64,000 nucleotides of DNA, taken from NCBI RefSeq assembly GCF_002139875.1, contig NZ_CP018793.1, positions 1,364,001 through 1,428,000 of the forward strand, written 5' to 3'. The stretch comes from Campylobacter vicugnae. Its GTDB lineage: Bacteria > Campylobacterota > Campylobacteria > Campylobacterales > Campylobacteraceae. Both the position numbers and the translations under genes were made by a program. Below are positions 1 to 9,950 of this stretch, piece by piece (within the stretch, counting starts at the first letter, position 1; each line of letters starts with the position of its first letter). Below the pieces are notes generated by a model. That model searched no databases, had not been told where the DNA came from, and saw only the letters and a program-made list of their open reading frames with translations.

Positions 1-551
1 ACTTTAAAATGAGGTTTTCTATAAGACGGGGTATCTAACATCAAAGGTTCTGCATTCCCTCTTTTTGTGTTTATTCTATTTATTAAAACAAATTCATCAT
101 CGCTAGATGGATATTGTGTAAAATAAAACCAACCGCCAACACTATTGTTAGCATATTCCACTCTATGATAAAACTCTTTAAAGCTACATATTGCTTGATG
201 TGAGCCATCGTAATCACAACGATATCCAGTAGATGTATCAACTTCTGGGATATTAACATTGAAAGTTTTAGTAGGGTCATTTTGAACTTTATTATAAGCT
301 AAATAAAATAAAAACTGTCCGCCACTTGAAACGCTCGTAAGCTCATCTAAATTTGAATCAAACACAAACTGATCTATAGGAAGTGGAGTATAAGCACGAA
401 CTTGTGGAATTTGCTTAGATTTTAAGCTTTGCTTTTTAGAGATAATTTCACTTATAATCTCTTTTGGATTATCTACTTTTTTAAAAGTAAAACTATCAGA
501 TGAAAAAAGCATAGAAACTAAAAAAATAGTTGCTAAAGCAAATTTTTTCAT
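1..551 (-). CDS. Secreted protein of unknown function (partial)
   Basis: A leftward reading frame opens at the ATG complementary to 549-551 and stays open to base 1, so the C-terminus lies outside the window. The visible part is about 183 residues. It begins with a typical signal peptide (MKKFALATIFLVSMLFSS), so the product is probably periplasmic or surface exposed. The rest is polar and has two cysteines near residue 110-120 (GYRCDYDGSHQAICSF), which could form a disulphide. A purine-rich ribosome site (GGAG) lies just upstream of the start. I do not recognise the family. It diverges from mqnA across a 206-base AT-rich gap. Confidence 0.75.
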   Translation of the reverse strand, partial: MKKFALATIFLVSMLFSSDSFTFKKVDNPKEIISEIISKKQSLKSKQIPQVRAYTPLPIDQFVFDSNLDELTSVSSGGQFLFYLAYNKVQNDPTKTFNVNIPEVDTSTGYRCDYDGSHQAICSFKEFYHRVEYANNSVGGWFYFTQYPSSDDEFVLINRINTKRGNAEPLMLDTPSYRKPHFK

Positions 552-757
552 AAAATCTCCTTTTATTTGAAATAAAACATATAAATCGGTGATAAGAAAA
601 ATAACTTAATATATTTTAGTATATTTTATAATGAAGTTATTTGATTAAAACACTAAAATTAAGCAAATTTAGAGTATAATCCATAATATTTAAACATTTG
701 CTATTGACAATATTGTTACAAAATTGGTTAAATTTTTAAAGTATAAAAGGTATAAAT

Positions 758-1432
758 ATGTTATTTGGTAAAATTGATTATTTAAATTTACTTCCTTTTC
801 ATGTATTTTTAAAACGTTATCCCCTTAGCAATCAAGCTAAAAAATCAATTGAATTTAAAAAAGGAACTCCAGCTAAACTTTGCCAAGCTTTAAACAAAAG
901 ACAAATTGACGCAGCTATAATCTCAAGCATAGAAAGTAGAAATCCAAAATATACTAAACTAAATTTAGGCATATGTTCAAAAGGTGCTGTAAAGTCTGTT
1001 TTGGTTCGTAAAAATAGCGAGAAAAAACTTGATCCTGCATCCAAAAGTTCAAATATGCTCAGCAAAATCTTAAAACTAGATGGAGAGGTAATAATAGGCG
1101 ATGAAGCTCTAAGACAATATCTAAAAGATGGCGGTGATAAATTTTATGATATGGGGGAAATTTGGTATCAAAAAACTAACTTACCTTTTGTTTTTGGGTT
1201 ATTTTGTTGTAGTAAAAATCAAAACCTTTACAAAAAAATTATTAATAAATTCTTAAAGCAAAAAATAAAGATACCAAAATACATACTAGATGAGTATGCA
1301 AAAAGTAGAAATATCTCCGCAAGCTTGATTTTATGGTATCTAGAACATATTAGCTATAGTGTGAATAATAAAGAAAAAAGAGCTTTAAAAAAATTTATTC
1401 ATCTAGCAAAAAAGCATAATTTTAAACCTTAA
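758..1432 (+). CDS. mqnA: Chorismate dehydratase MqnA (futalosine menaquinone pathway)
   Basis: MqnA removes water from chorismate to give 3-enolpyruvylbenzoate, the first committed step of the futalosine route to menaquinone used by Campylobacter. The 224-residue product starts FGKIDYLNLLPFHVF, the usual N-terminal substrate-pocket segment of MqnA/MqnD proteins, and continues with KGTPAKLCQALNKRQIDAAIISSIES, matching the family's 'P..L...L..G.iD.a.iss.e' pattern. Length fits the short epsilonproteobacterial form. The gene stands alone, is preceded by an AAAGG ribosome site and lies upstream of gdhA by 119 bases. The assignment rests on pattern recognition without an alignment. Confidence 0.85.
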   Translation: MLFGKIDYLNLLPFHVFLKRYPLSNQAKKSIEFKKGTPAKLCQALNKRQIDAAIISSIESRNPKYTKLNLGICSKGAVKSVLVRKNSEKKLDPASKSSNMLSKILKLDGEVIIGDEALRQYLKDGGDKFYDMGEIWYQKTNLPFVFGLFCCSKNQNLYKKIINKFLKQKIKIPKYILDEYAKSRNISASLILWYLEHISYSVNNKEKRALKKFIHLAKKHNFKP

Positions 1433-1551
1433 AGTGAGTAAATTTGCAACAATCTAATTAATAATTTACCAAATTTCCTCTTTATTAAGCATAAATTTAA
1501 GAAAAATTAAATAAAATCCAGCTACAGAAAAATTTAATAATAGGAGTTACA

Positions 1552-2916
1552 ATGTCAGTACACGAATATATAAGCCAAACGCTTGAAAATATTAAAAAAT
1601 CAAGCCCAGGTCAAACAACATTCTTGCAAGCAGCTACAGAGGTTTTACACACACTAGAGCCACTTTTAACTAGAGAGAAAAAGTATCTAGATCACAAAAT
1701 CATAGATCGTATTGTAATGCCTGAGAGAACCACGATGTTCCGTGTAACATATATGAATGACAAAAACGAGCCTTGTTCGCACTTTGGTTATCGTGTAGAG
1801 TTTAACTCTGCTCTTGGACCATATAAAGGCGGTTTAAGATTCCACCCTTCAGTATGTCTTGATATTATTAAATTTCTAGGATTTGAGCAAATCTTTAAAA
1901 ACTCTTTAACAGGTTTAAATATGGGCGGCGGTAAAGGCGGCGCAAATTTTGACCCTAAAGGCAAAAGCGATGGCGAGATTATGAGATTTTGTCAAGCATT
2001 TATGAACGAACTATATAAACTAATCGGCGATGTAAAAGATGTTCCAGCTGGCGATATCGGCGTTGGCGGTAGAGAGATTGGATATATGTTTGGTCAGTAT
2101 AAAAAATTAACAAACCGCTTTGATGGTTCTTTAACAGGTAAAGGACTAAACTGGGGCGGTAGCTTAGTAAGAACAGAAGCAACTGGCTATGGTTCAGTAT
2201 ATTTTGCTCAAGAGATGCTTAAAAAACAAAACAGCAGCCTTGAAGGCAAAAAATGCTCAATCAGTGGCGCTGGAAACGTAGCAATCTATACAGCTCAAAA
2301 ACTATATCAGCTTGGAGCTCTTCCTATTACAGTTAGCGATTCAACTGGATTTATTTATGATAGCGAAGGTATCGATGTAGAGCTACTAAAACGCATTAAA
2401 GAGGTTGAGCGTAAAGGTCTTAGCGAATACGCAGCTGCTAAACCAAGTGCTAAATTTACTCCAGTTAATCAATATAAAGCCGGAACAAATGCCGTATGGA
2501 GTGTTCCTTGCGATGCAGCATTCCCAAGTGCAACTCAAAATGAGCTAAATTTAGAAGATATCAAAACACTTTATAGCAATGGTTGTAGGCTAGTTTGTGA
2601 AGGTGCAAATATGCCAAGCACACTTGAAGCAATCGACTTTATGCTAGCTCAAAAAGACTTCTTATTTGGCCCTGCTAAAGCTGCAAATGCTGGCGGTGTG
2701 GCAACTAGCGGTCTAGAAATGGCTCAAAATGCAAGTATGCAAAAATGGACCTTTGATGAAGTAGATAGCAAACTTCACAGAATTATGACAAATATCTTCC
2801 ACGATAGCTATGATACATCAGTTGAATTTGGCGAACCAGGCAACCTAGTTTTAGGAGCAAACATCGCTGGATTTAGAAAAGTTGCTGATGCAATGATAGA
2901 TCAAGGATATGTATAA
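1552..2916 (+). CDS. gdhA: NADP-type glutamate dehydrogenase
   Basis: The enzyme interconverts 2-oxoglutarate plus ammonia and glutamate in the cytoplasm. The 454 residues match the hexameric bacterial class. The substrate region has GPYKGGLRFHPSV and MGGGKGGANFDPKGK, which carry the catalytic and substrate lysines. PAGDIGVGGREIGYM and NWGGSLVRTEATGYG follow, then a Rossmann fingerprint SGAGNVAIYTAQKL near residue 240. C-terminal KAANAGGVATSGLEMAQN is also typical. A strong GGAG ribosome site precedes the ATG. Base composition is richer in GC than its neighbours, as expected for a highly expressed gene. A hairpin terminator follows immediately. Confidence 0.97.
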   Translation: MSVHEYISQTLENIKKSSPGQTTFLQAATEVLHTLEPLLTREKKYLDHKIIDRIVMPERTTMFRVTYMNDKNEPCSHFGYRVEFNSALGPYKGGLRFHPSVCLDIIKFLGFEQIFKNSLTGLNMGGGKGGANFDPKGKSDGEIMRFCQAFMNELYKLIGDVKDVPAGDIGVGGREIGYMFGQYKKLTNRFDGSLTGKGLNWGGSLVRTEATGYGSVYFAQEMLKKQNSSLEGKKCSISGAGNVAIYTAQKLYQLGALPITVSDSTGFIYDSEGIDVELLKRIKEVERKGLSEYAAAKPSAKFTPVNQYKAGTNAVWSVPCDAAFPSATQNELNLEDIKTLYSNGCRLVCEGANMPSTLEAIDFMLAQKDFLFGPAKAANAGGVATSGLEMAQNASMQKWTFDEVDSKLHRIMTNIFHDSYDTSVEFGEPGNLVLGANIAGFRKVADAMIDQGYV

Positions 2917-2923
2917 TAGACTT

Positions 2924-2947
2924 TCTAGCCGGCTAATGTCGGCTAGA
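2924..2947. terminator. Bidirectional hairpin terminator between gdhA and alr
   Basis: An 8-bp perfect stem (TCTAGCCG with CGGCTAGA, loop of 8) lies 8 bases after the gdhA stop and directly before the alr stop on the other strand. It is followed by a short T-run on the + side. Position between convergent genes suggests it ends both transcripts. Confidence 0.7.
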
Positions 2948-2948
2948 T

Positions 2949-3953
2949 TTACTCTACTACTCTTCTATTAATTAATGGACTAAGCTTTACTAAAATATCA
3001 TAATTAATAGTATCAAAAAACTCCGCCCATATATTTGCATCGTCCATTACACAAACTCTATCTCCCATATCAGTGGAGCTAAAACTATCCATAGACATCT
3101 TGCCTAAAATTGGCTCACCATTAGCTAAATTTAACTCTCCCTTGCCATTATAGCGAAATAATCCATCTCCATAGCCAAGATCATATGTAGCAATATTCAT
3201 ATCATATTTAGCTGTAAATGCACCACCATAACCAACGCTTTGACCAGCTTTTAATACTCTAGAGCTTACACGATTTGCATATAGCTTTAAAACTTTTTTT
3301 AGCCCTAAACTCTCATCAAATCCAGAATATCCAAATTGCGCCATACCCGCACGAACATACTCATCACCTACATCACTAGCTCTCTCTATTGCTGCGGAGT
3401 TGTGAGAGTGAAATATAAGCTCTTTATTAAATAGCTCTCTTATCATAATTTTAGCTAGCTCAAAATTATCTTTTTGCACGAAGTAATCTGCTCCATGCTC
3501 ATCGCTAGCTCTAAAGTGAGTAAAAGCCCCTTTTAGATCTAAATTTCGCCTTTTAATAATCTCTATAGCGCTTTTAATCTGACTTACATCTATACCGTTT
3601 CTATGCATTAAAGTATCAATAGCAAGATGAATCTGAGTACCAGGCCTAATAATCTCTAAAGCTCTAATATCATTAATAGCATAGATAAACTCGCTACTTT
3701 CATCTCCAGTTGGCAGATGAGAAAGCACTATAATACTCTTAAATAGCCCAGCTAGTTCTCTAGCCTCATTCTCGCTTTTTACGCAGGTTATCTCTATACC
3801 AAACTCTTTTGCAATTTTCCCCATTAAAAGTGCCCCATGCCCATAAGCATTATCTTTTAATACAGAAATTATTCGTTTTTTAGAGCCTACTTTTTTAGCA
3901 ATTTGAGTAAGATTATGCTCATAAGCACTCTTAGAGAGTAAGATCTCAGACAT
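2949..3953 (-). CDS. alr: Alanine racemase
   Basis: A PLP-dependent fold-type III racemase that makes D-alanine for peptidoglycan. The 334-residue product has the PLP-lysine segment VLKDNAYGHG at residues 31-40, the HFRASDE and HSHNSAAIER strands of the barrel, the RAGMAQFGYSG motif, and SVGYGGAF and YGDGLFRY in the C-terminal domain. LGKMSMDSF carries the methionine-serine pair that contacts the other active site. It overlaps the upstream small gene (3946-4188) by 8 bases, so the two are probably translationally coupled, and both follow pgp2 in one leftward operon; two cell-wall genes side by side make sense. Confidence 0.95.
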   Translation of the reverse strand: MSEILLSKSAYEHNLTQIAKKVGSKKRIISVLKDNAYGHGALLMGKIAKEFGIEITCVKSENEARELAGLFKSIIVLSHLPTGDESSEFIYAINDIRALEIIRPGTQIHLAIDTLMHRNGIDVSQIKSAIEIIKRRNLDLKGAFTHFRASDEHGADYFVQKDNFELAKIMIRELFNKELIFHSHNSAAIERASDVGDEYVRAGMAQFGYSGFDESLGLKKVLKLYANRVSSRVLKAGQSVGYGGAFTAKYDMNIATYDLGYGDGLFRYNGKGELNLANGEPILGKMSMDSFSSTDMGDRVCVMDDANIWAEFFDTINYDILVKLSPLINRRVVE

Positions 3954-4188
3954 TAAAGCTCAAATCAAATTTTTTATAAATATGTGGCAACATCTTTCTT
4001 ACTGCATAATCATATGCATAAAACTCTTTATACAATGCTTTTAGACTCGGCTCTTTACACGCATCAAAATCAAATGCTGTGCTATTGCCTTGTTTTGGTA
4101 CATTTGCATCTAAAACATCAAAAAATCTACCCCTTGCTGCTAGAAACTCTTCAATCTGTTTTTTAACCAGCTCTTTTTCATCATTCAT
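3946..4188 (-). CDS. Conserved small cytoplasmic protein in the pgp2-alr operon
   Basis: An 80-residue, charged protein without a signal peptide or membrane segment (starts MNDEKELVKKQIEEFLAARG). It lies 3 bases downstream of pgp2 and overlaps alr by 8 bases in the same direction, so it is almost surely co-transcribed. I do not recognise a domain. The predicted mostly helical character and operon position hint at a cell-wall-linked role, but that is only context. Confidence 0.75.
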   Translation of the reverse strand: MNDEKELVKKQIEEFLAARGRFFDVLDANVPKQGNSTAFDFDACKEPSLKALYKEFYAYDYAVRKMLPHIYKKFDLSFNV

Positions 4189-4191
4189 TTC

Positions 4192-5160
4192 TTACTCCTC
4201 TATTAATATCTTCATTTGATCATTTTCTATATTTACATATAAAACCTTATTACCATCAAATTTATATGTATCTGCCCTATATTTTTCATCAAAACTCACA
4301 CGGTAGCTATTTTTGCCTTCAGTATTTGGATATGGAACAATTGTAATATTTTTAAATTCAATTATCTTGCTCTCATTTTTACTAAATACCCTCTTTTTCA
4401 TTGCAGAAAATTCATTTAATCTCATTCCATCAAAACGGCGAAAATCACTACTATAAAAGCTTAAATATCTATCTAAATCACTTATAGTCCAAGCATCTTT
4501 CCATGCAAATAAATTAGCAAAAATTATTGCAATATCTGAGTTTTTAGCCTTAGGATAGCCTTTTTCATTGATAATTACTATAGATTTATTATTTTGCACT
4601 ACATCTTCAAATGATAATAAAAGATCATTTTTCATAGCCACACAGCCTTTAGTTTCTACCTCATTTTCTCTTATATCGCCTTCCATTGGATAGCCATGAA
4701 TCCAAATCCCGCTACCTGTTCTTTTGCGAAGTTTATCATATAAATTTGGATACGAAAGACTAAAGGCAACTGGCCCATAATATGTAGTAGGCGGAGTAAA
4801 TCTACGAGTAATCTCATATACGCCAACAGGTGTTTTTAGATCGCCTTCGACTAATTTTTCGCCCATTAAACCGGTTATAATTTCATTATTTTTAAGTATT
4901 TTTATGGCACCGTTTTCATATTTGTTAATAGAGATCTCTTTAGCTGTTTTATCTACTACGATAATAAGCCTATCGCTATTGCTATAATATCCATATGTAA
5001 GGTTTAAATCTTTTAAAGCATTATCCCAATATTCTTTATTTTGTAGATTTTTTTCTATCTTTTGTTGCACGGCTAATATACCACTTTTTAGATATAAATC
5101 TTCTAATTCACCACTAATTGCATAGATAGTTGCAAGTAATACAATAACTATTTTCTTCAC
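4192..5160 (-). CDS. pgp2: Peptidoglycan L,D-carboxypeptidase Pgp2 (Csd6 family)
   Basis: The protein (322 residues) starts with a signal peptide (MKKIVIVLLATIYAIS) and has a YkuD/L,D-transpeptidase catalytic domain at about residues 60-205. It shows GDLKTPVGVYEITRRF, the histidine of IHGYP and the nucleophilic cysteine in ETKGCVAM. The remaining C-terminal ~100 residues match the NTF2-like domain of Csd6/Pgp2 (WTISDLDRYLSFYSSDF). In Campylobacter and Helicobacter this family trims tetrapeptides to tripeptides and is needed for helical cell shape. It heads the leftward pgp2-small gene-alr operon. Confidence 0.9.
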   Translation of the reverse strand: MKKIVIVLLATIYAISGELEDLYLKSGILAVQQKIEKNLQNKEYWDNALKDLNLTYGYYSNSDRLIIVVDKTAKEISINKYENGAIKILKNNEIITGLMGEKLVEGDLKTPVGVYEITRRFTPPTTYYGPVAFSLSYPNLYDKLRKRTGSGIWIHGYPMEGDIRENEVETKGCVAMKNDLLLSFEDVVQNNKSIVIINEKGYPKAKNSDIAIIFANLFAWKDAWTISDLDRYLSFYSSDFRRFDGMRLNEFSAMKKRVFSKNESKIIEFKNITIVPYPNTEGKNSYRVSFDEKYRADTYKFDGNKVLYVNIENDQMKILIEE

Positions 5161-5236
5161 TATTTTAACCTCAATTAATTAAATTTTTAAATCGTAAATT
5201 ATATCAAAATCGGTTGAAAATTAATTTAAATTCTTG

Positions 5237-5242
5237 TATAAT
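5237..5242 (+). promoter_or_regulatory. -10 element upstream of the copper chaperone gene
   Basis: TATAAT with an extended TTG just before it, 35 bases upstream of the ATG at 5278. Campylobacter sigma-70 promoters depend on such an extended -10 and usually lack a clear -35; none is evident here either. Confidence 0.5.
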
Positions 5243-5277
5243 TTAACTCATTACAATCTTTATACAAGGATATTACG

Positions 5278-5709
5278 ATGTTTAGATATTTTTCTTTAGT
5301 AGCTGTAGCTGCTTTTGCTTTACAAGCTGAAGTTTTACTAGTTGATCCATACGCTAAAGCCACTCCTCCAAATGCCAAAAATAGCGCTGCGTTTATGAAA
5401 ATTGAAAATAAAAGTAATAACGACATAGAGCTACTATCAGCCAGTAGCAATATCAGCAAGGTAACTGAAATTCACACCCATATAGAAGAAAATGGTATGA
5501 GAAAAATGGTGCAAATCCCAAATATAAAAATCCCAGCTAAATCTTCAGTAGAGCTAAAACCAGGTGGTTTGCATTTGATGTTTATAGGACTAAATGAGCA
5601 ACTAAATGATAATAGCAATGTAGATGTAAATTTAACATTTAGCGATGGCAAAACATATGAACTAACTAAAATACCAGTTAAAAAAGTCATTCCAGCTAAG
5701 ATGCATTAA
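5278..5709 (+). CDS. Periplasmic copper chaperone, PCu(A)C family
   Basis: A 143-residue secreted protein with an N-terminal signal peptide (MFRYFSLVAVAAFALQAE). It has the PCu(A)C pattern: an early alanine/methionine strand (NSAAFMKIENK), a histidine region THIEENGMRKM and the C-terminal GGLHLMFIGL, giving the H...M...H-M copper-binding set known for this family (DUF461). Such proteins deliver Cu(I) in the periplasm, commonly to cytochrome oxidase. The gene is 14 bases upstream of pseB but shares no obvious function with it. Confidence 0.85.
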   Translation: MFRYFSLVAVAAFALQAEVLLVDPYAKATPPNAKNSAAFMKIENKSNNDIELLSASSNISKVTEIHTHIEENGMRKMVQIPNIKIPAKSSVELKPGGLHLMFIGLNEQLNDNSNVDVNLTFSDGKTYELTKIPVKKVIPAKMH

Positions 5710-5714
5710 TCTAG

Positions 5715-6719
<1,005 letters not shown>

Positions 6720-6728
<9 letters not shown>

Positions 6729-7514
6729 TTTAAAAAACTCCACAACAAAAAACACCACAGTAGCTACTGCGATAATTGCTGCTCCACTAGTAAGATCAAA
6801 ATAGTAGCTAAGCATCAATCCAAATGATATAAAAACTGCTGATAAAATCGCTGATAAAATCATCATAGTGGCTAAATTTGGACTAAATTTCTCAGCAATA
6901 TATGGCGGAATGCTAAGCAACGCAATAACTAAAATAAGCCCTACAACTCTAATAGTGCTAACCACACAAAGAGCAATAAGAGCGCTCATTAAATAGTATA
7001 AAAAGCTAACATTAACTCCACGAAGTTTTGCAAATTCACTATCAAAACAAAAAGCACAAATTTGAGTATAAAATAGCAGTGCAAAAATCACAAATACAAT
7101 ATCTAAAATTCCCATAAATACAAGATCTTCATTGCTTACAGCCAAAATTGAGCCAAATAGATAACTCATTAAATCTGCATTATATCCAGGGCTAAGATCT
7201 ACAAAAATAATACCAATAGCCATACCAAATGCCCAAATAGCACCAATCACGCTATCGATTCTATCTCTATTTTGATCACTAATAAATGCGATAAGTAGCC
7301 CAATAGCCACAGCAAATCCAGCTGCACCAAATAGTGGAGAAGCGCCTAAAAAAAATGCAATACCAATTCCACCATAGGCACCATGAGCTACGCCTCCGGC
7401 TATAAAAGTCATTTTGTTTATCACAATTAATGAACCAATCACTCCACACGCAATACTAACTAAAATTCCAGCTATTAAGGCATTTTGCATAAAACTAAAG
7501 CTTAAAATCTCCAC
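6720..7514 (-). CDS. znuB: Zinc ABC transporter permease ZnuB
   Basis: An ABC-3 family metal permease of 264 residues with about seven to eight hydrophobic helices. The family signature regions GGVAHGAYGGIGIAFFLG and VVGLILVIALLSIPPYIAEK are clear. It forms the inner-membrane channel with ZnuC and receives zinc (possibly manganese) from ZnuA. Its start overlaps the znuC stop by one base, so the three genes form a tight leftward operon. Confidence 0.92.
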
Positions 7515-8278
7515 TACTTCTCCTTATGCGAAGCACAGCCACAGCTATTAAGCGCAAGCTCAACATCGCAAAAATGTGTATGATTTTTACTAAGATGGTT
7601 TATAAACTCTCTATTGTCTAAATTTGAAATATCGTGAAATACCACGCTTCCACCATTTACATAGGCGACTTTAGTAGCAAAATTCATAGCCATATTAATA
7701 TCATGACTAATAGCTATTACGCCTACATTTGCTTGATTTATCTCTTTTAGTGCTGAGTAAATTTGGGCTTGTCCTTGAGTATCTATACTTGCTGTTGGCT
7801 CATCTAGCATTAAAATCCTAGCTCCGCTTACTAAGGCTCTTGCTATATAGACTCTTTGTCTTTGTCCGCCACTTAATGCGCCAATTCCTCTAGAGCTAAA
7901 CTCCTTCATTCCTACCATTTCAAGAGCTTGCATAGCCATATTTTTATCTGCTTTTGAGTAAAATTTAAACAATCCGCCACGCAATCTTCCCATTAATACA
8001 ACCTCTAAAACACTCATTGGAAAGGTTTTATTAACCGGAATATGTTGTGGTACATAGCCAATTAGCTCTTTGGCTAGCTTTGGAGATTTAGAATCTATAC
8101 TTATCTTGCCTGATTTTGGTTCAATAATCCCAAGCATAAGACGCAAAAGTGTGCTTTTGCCACCACCATTTGGGCCAATAATAGCTAAAAAATCATTGCT
8201 GTGATAACTAAAATTTAAATTCTCAAAAATATTACTATTATCATAGCCAAAGCTTAAATTTTCAATCTCTATTTTCAT
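7514..8278 (-). CDS. znuC: Zinc ABC transporter ATPase ZnuC
   Basis: A 254-residue ABC ATPase with Walker A GPNGGGKST (about residue 35), a Q-loop (GYVPQH), signature ALSGGQRQR, Walker B ILMLDEPTA and switch histidine ISHD. The tail SCGCASHKEK holds cysteines and a histidine that could sense or bind metal; this is inference. It overlaps znuA by four bases (ATGA-type junction). Confidence 0.95.
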   Translation of the reverse strand: MKIEIENLSFGYDNSNIFENLNFSYHSNDFLAIIGPNGGGKSTLLRLMLGIIEPKSGKISIDSKSPKLAKELIGYVPQHIPVNKTFPMSVLEVVLMGRLRGGLFKFYSKADKNMAMQALEMVGMKEFSSRGIGALSGGQRQRVYIARALVSGARILMLDEPTASIDTQGQAQIYSALKEINQANVGVIAISHDINMAMNFATKVAYVNGGSVVFHDISNLDNREFINHLSKNHTHFCDVELALNSCGCASHKEK

Positions 8279-9132
8279 AGCGAATTTTTAAATATTTGAG
8301 CAATTTTATACATATTATTTAGCCAATCTTTTGAGAGATGGTCTATCTCTATCAACTTAGCACCGGTTTGTTCTGCGATTAACTGGGCTGATTTTTGACT
8401 AAATCCTGGTGAGACAAATATCACTTTAATATCTTCTTGATTAGCCTTTTTAATCAACCTTGCCAAAGCTGCAGGTTTAGGCTCTTTGCCGCCTGATTCT
8501 ATAGCGATTTGAGTTAGATGATATCTCTTAGCAAAATAACCCCACGAAGGATGAAAAACCATAAATTTTCTATTTTTTATATCTTTTAGACTATCTTTTA
8601 TATATGCGTCTAATTTATCGATATCTTGAAGAAATTTATCTAAATTTTGGCTATATATTTTAGCGTTTTGTGGATATTTTTGGCTTAGAGCTTGGGCTAT
8701 GATCTTAGCCTGGTCTTTTACCATTATAGGATCAAGCCAGATATGAGTATCAAACTCGTCATGGCTATGGTCATGATGATCATGATGATGGTCATGATTG
8801 TGATGGCTAATTTTATTATATTTTATATTTTCACCTTGAGTTTTTATGATTTTTAAATTTGGATATGCTTTGCTAAATTTATCTAGCCAAACATCTTCAT
8901 ACTCTATTCCAACAGCAAAAAATATATTGCTAAGTTCTAGCTTTTTCATATCACTTACTTTTGGTTCAAATGAGTGCGGATCAGCATTTGCCCTTACAAT
9001 ACTATTGACTTCAATATCATTTCCACCAATACGCTCTACAAAAAATGCTGTTGGCAAAATACTAGTAGTAACTACTGGTTTAGCCAAAATCACTCCAGTT
9101 AAAATCATCAAAATCAAACCTAATCTAATCAT
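8275..9132 (-). CDS. znuA: Zinc-binding periplasmic protein ZnuA
   Basis: A cluster A-I metal-binding lipoprotein-like/solute-binding protein of 285 residues. It has a signal peptide (MIRLGLILMILTGVILA), an early ligand histidine (ADPHSFEPK), and a His/Asp-rich loop at about residues 111-127 with alternating H and D, followed by DTHIWLDP. FMVFHPSWGYFA and the final EIDHLS complete the ligand set. The His-rich loop is characteristic of zinc rather than manganese binders. First gene of the znuABC operon; a Fur/Zur-like operator was not identified by eye. Confidence 0.93.
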   Translation of the reverse strand: MIRLGLILMILTGVILAKPVVTTSILPTAFFVERIGGNDIEVNSIVRANADPHSFEPKVSDMKKLELSNIFFAVGIEYEDVWLDKFSKAYPNLKIIKTQGENIKYNKISHHNHDHHHDHHDHSHDEFDTHIWLDPIMVKDQAKIIAQALSQKYPQNAKIYSQNLDKFLQDIDKLDAYIKDSLKDIKNRKFMVFHPSWGYFAKRYHLTQIAIESGGKEPKPAALARLIKKANQEDIKVIFVSPGFSQKSAQLIAEQTGAKLIEIDHLSKDWLNNMYKIAQIFKNSL

Positions 9133-9233
9133 ATTTCCCCCATAAAATAAAGTGTAAAATTATATCTGATTTGACTTAAATTTATTTAAAGAAAAACTTG
9201 ATAAAATTTAAGAAATAATCCCAAGGTAGTTGT

Positions 9234-9950
9234 ATGCAAGAGATTTGGAATAAAAAGTCCAAAACATATCCTAAATTTAGCCCTATTATGCGTCCATTTG
9301 AGGCTAATTTTTTTGCTTTTTTAACTCAATGCGGTGTAGATTTTACAAATAAAAGCGTTATAGATATTGGTGCTGGCACTGGTGTTTATAGCTTGCATTT
9401 AGCTAAAATGAGTAAAGATATTCTAGCTTTAGACCTTAGCGATGCGATGCTAGAGATATTAAATTTAAGTGCTAAAGAGCATAGCATAAATAATATCCAA
9501 ACACTTCATGGCACAATAAAAAGTGTTGAAAATCAAAAATTTGATATAGCATTTTTAACTATGTCGCCAGCACTTAAAAGCGATGAAGATTTTGAAATAT
9601 TTTATAATCTTGCTAACGAGCATATATATATGAATTGGCTAAAGCCTAGAAAATCTGATCTATTGGAGCTTTTTATGGATTCATCTAGTAGAGCTGATAT
9701 GGCAACGCCTGTAGCTAGACTTGAAAAATTTTTAAACTCTAAAGGTGTTAATATTAAATCAAAAATATTAAATGAAAATAGAAGCTCTACAAGAAGCGTA
9801 GATGATATGGTAGAAAATTTAGCCTGGCATCTAGAAATAAGTGGTCAAAACTACACAAAAGATCAGATAAAAGATCGGATAAAAAACCTAGCAAATGGTG
9901 ATTTAATCACTGAAAATATCACCACTTGCGTGAAAGTTATGATATTTTGA
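9234..9950 (+). CDS. Class I SAM-dependent methyltransferase
   Basis: A 238-residue protein with motif I VIDIGAGTGVYSLHLAK at about residues 40-56, motif II ALDLSDAML and a plausible motif IV around ESVENQKFDIAFLTMSPAL. The substrate is not evident. It overlaps the start of the next gene and is likely co-transcribed with it. No membrane segment or signal peptide is seen. Confidence 0.8.
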   Translation: MQEIWNKKSKTYPKFSPIMRPFEANFFAFLTQCGVDFTNKSVIDIGAGTGVYSLHLAKMSKDILALDLSDAMLEILNLSAKEHSINNIQTLHGTIKSVENQKFDIAFLTMSPALKSDEDFEIFYNLANEHIYMNWLKPRKSDLLELFMDSSSRADMATPVARLEKFLNSKGVNIKSKILNENRSSTRSVDDMVENLAWHLEISGQNYTKDQIKDRIKNLANGDLITENITTCVKVMIF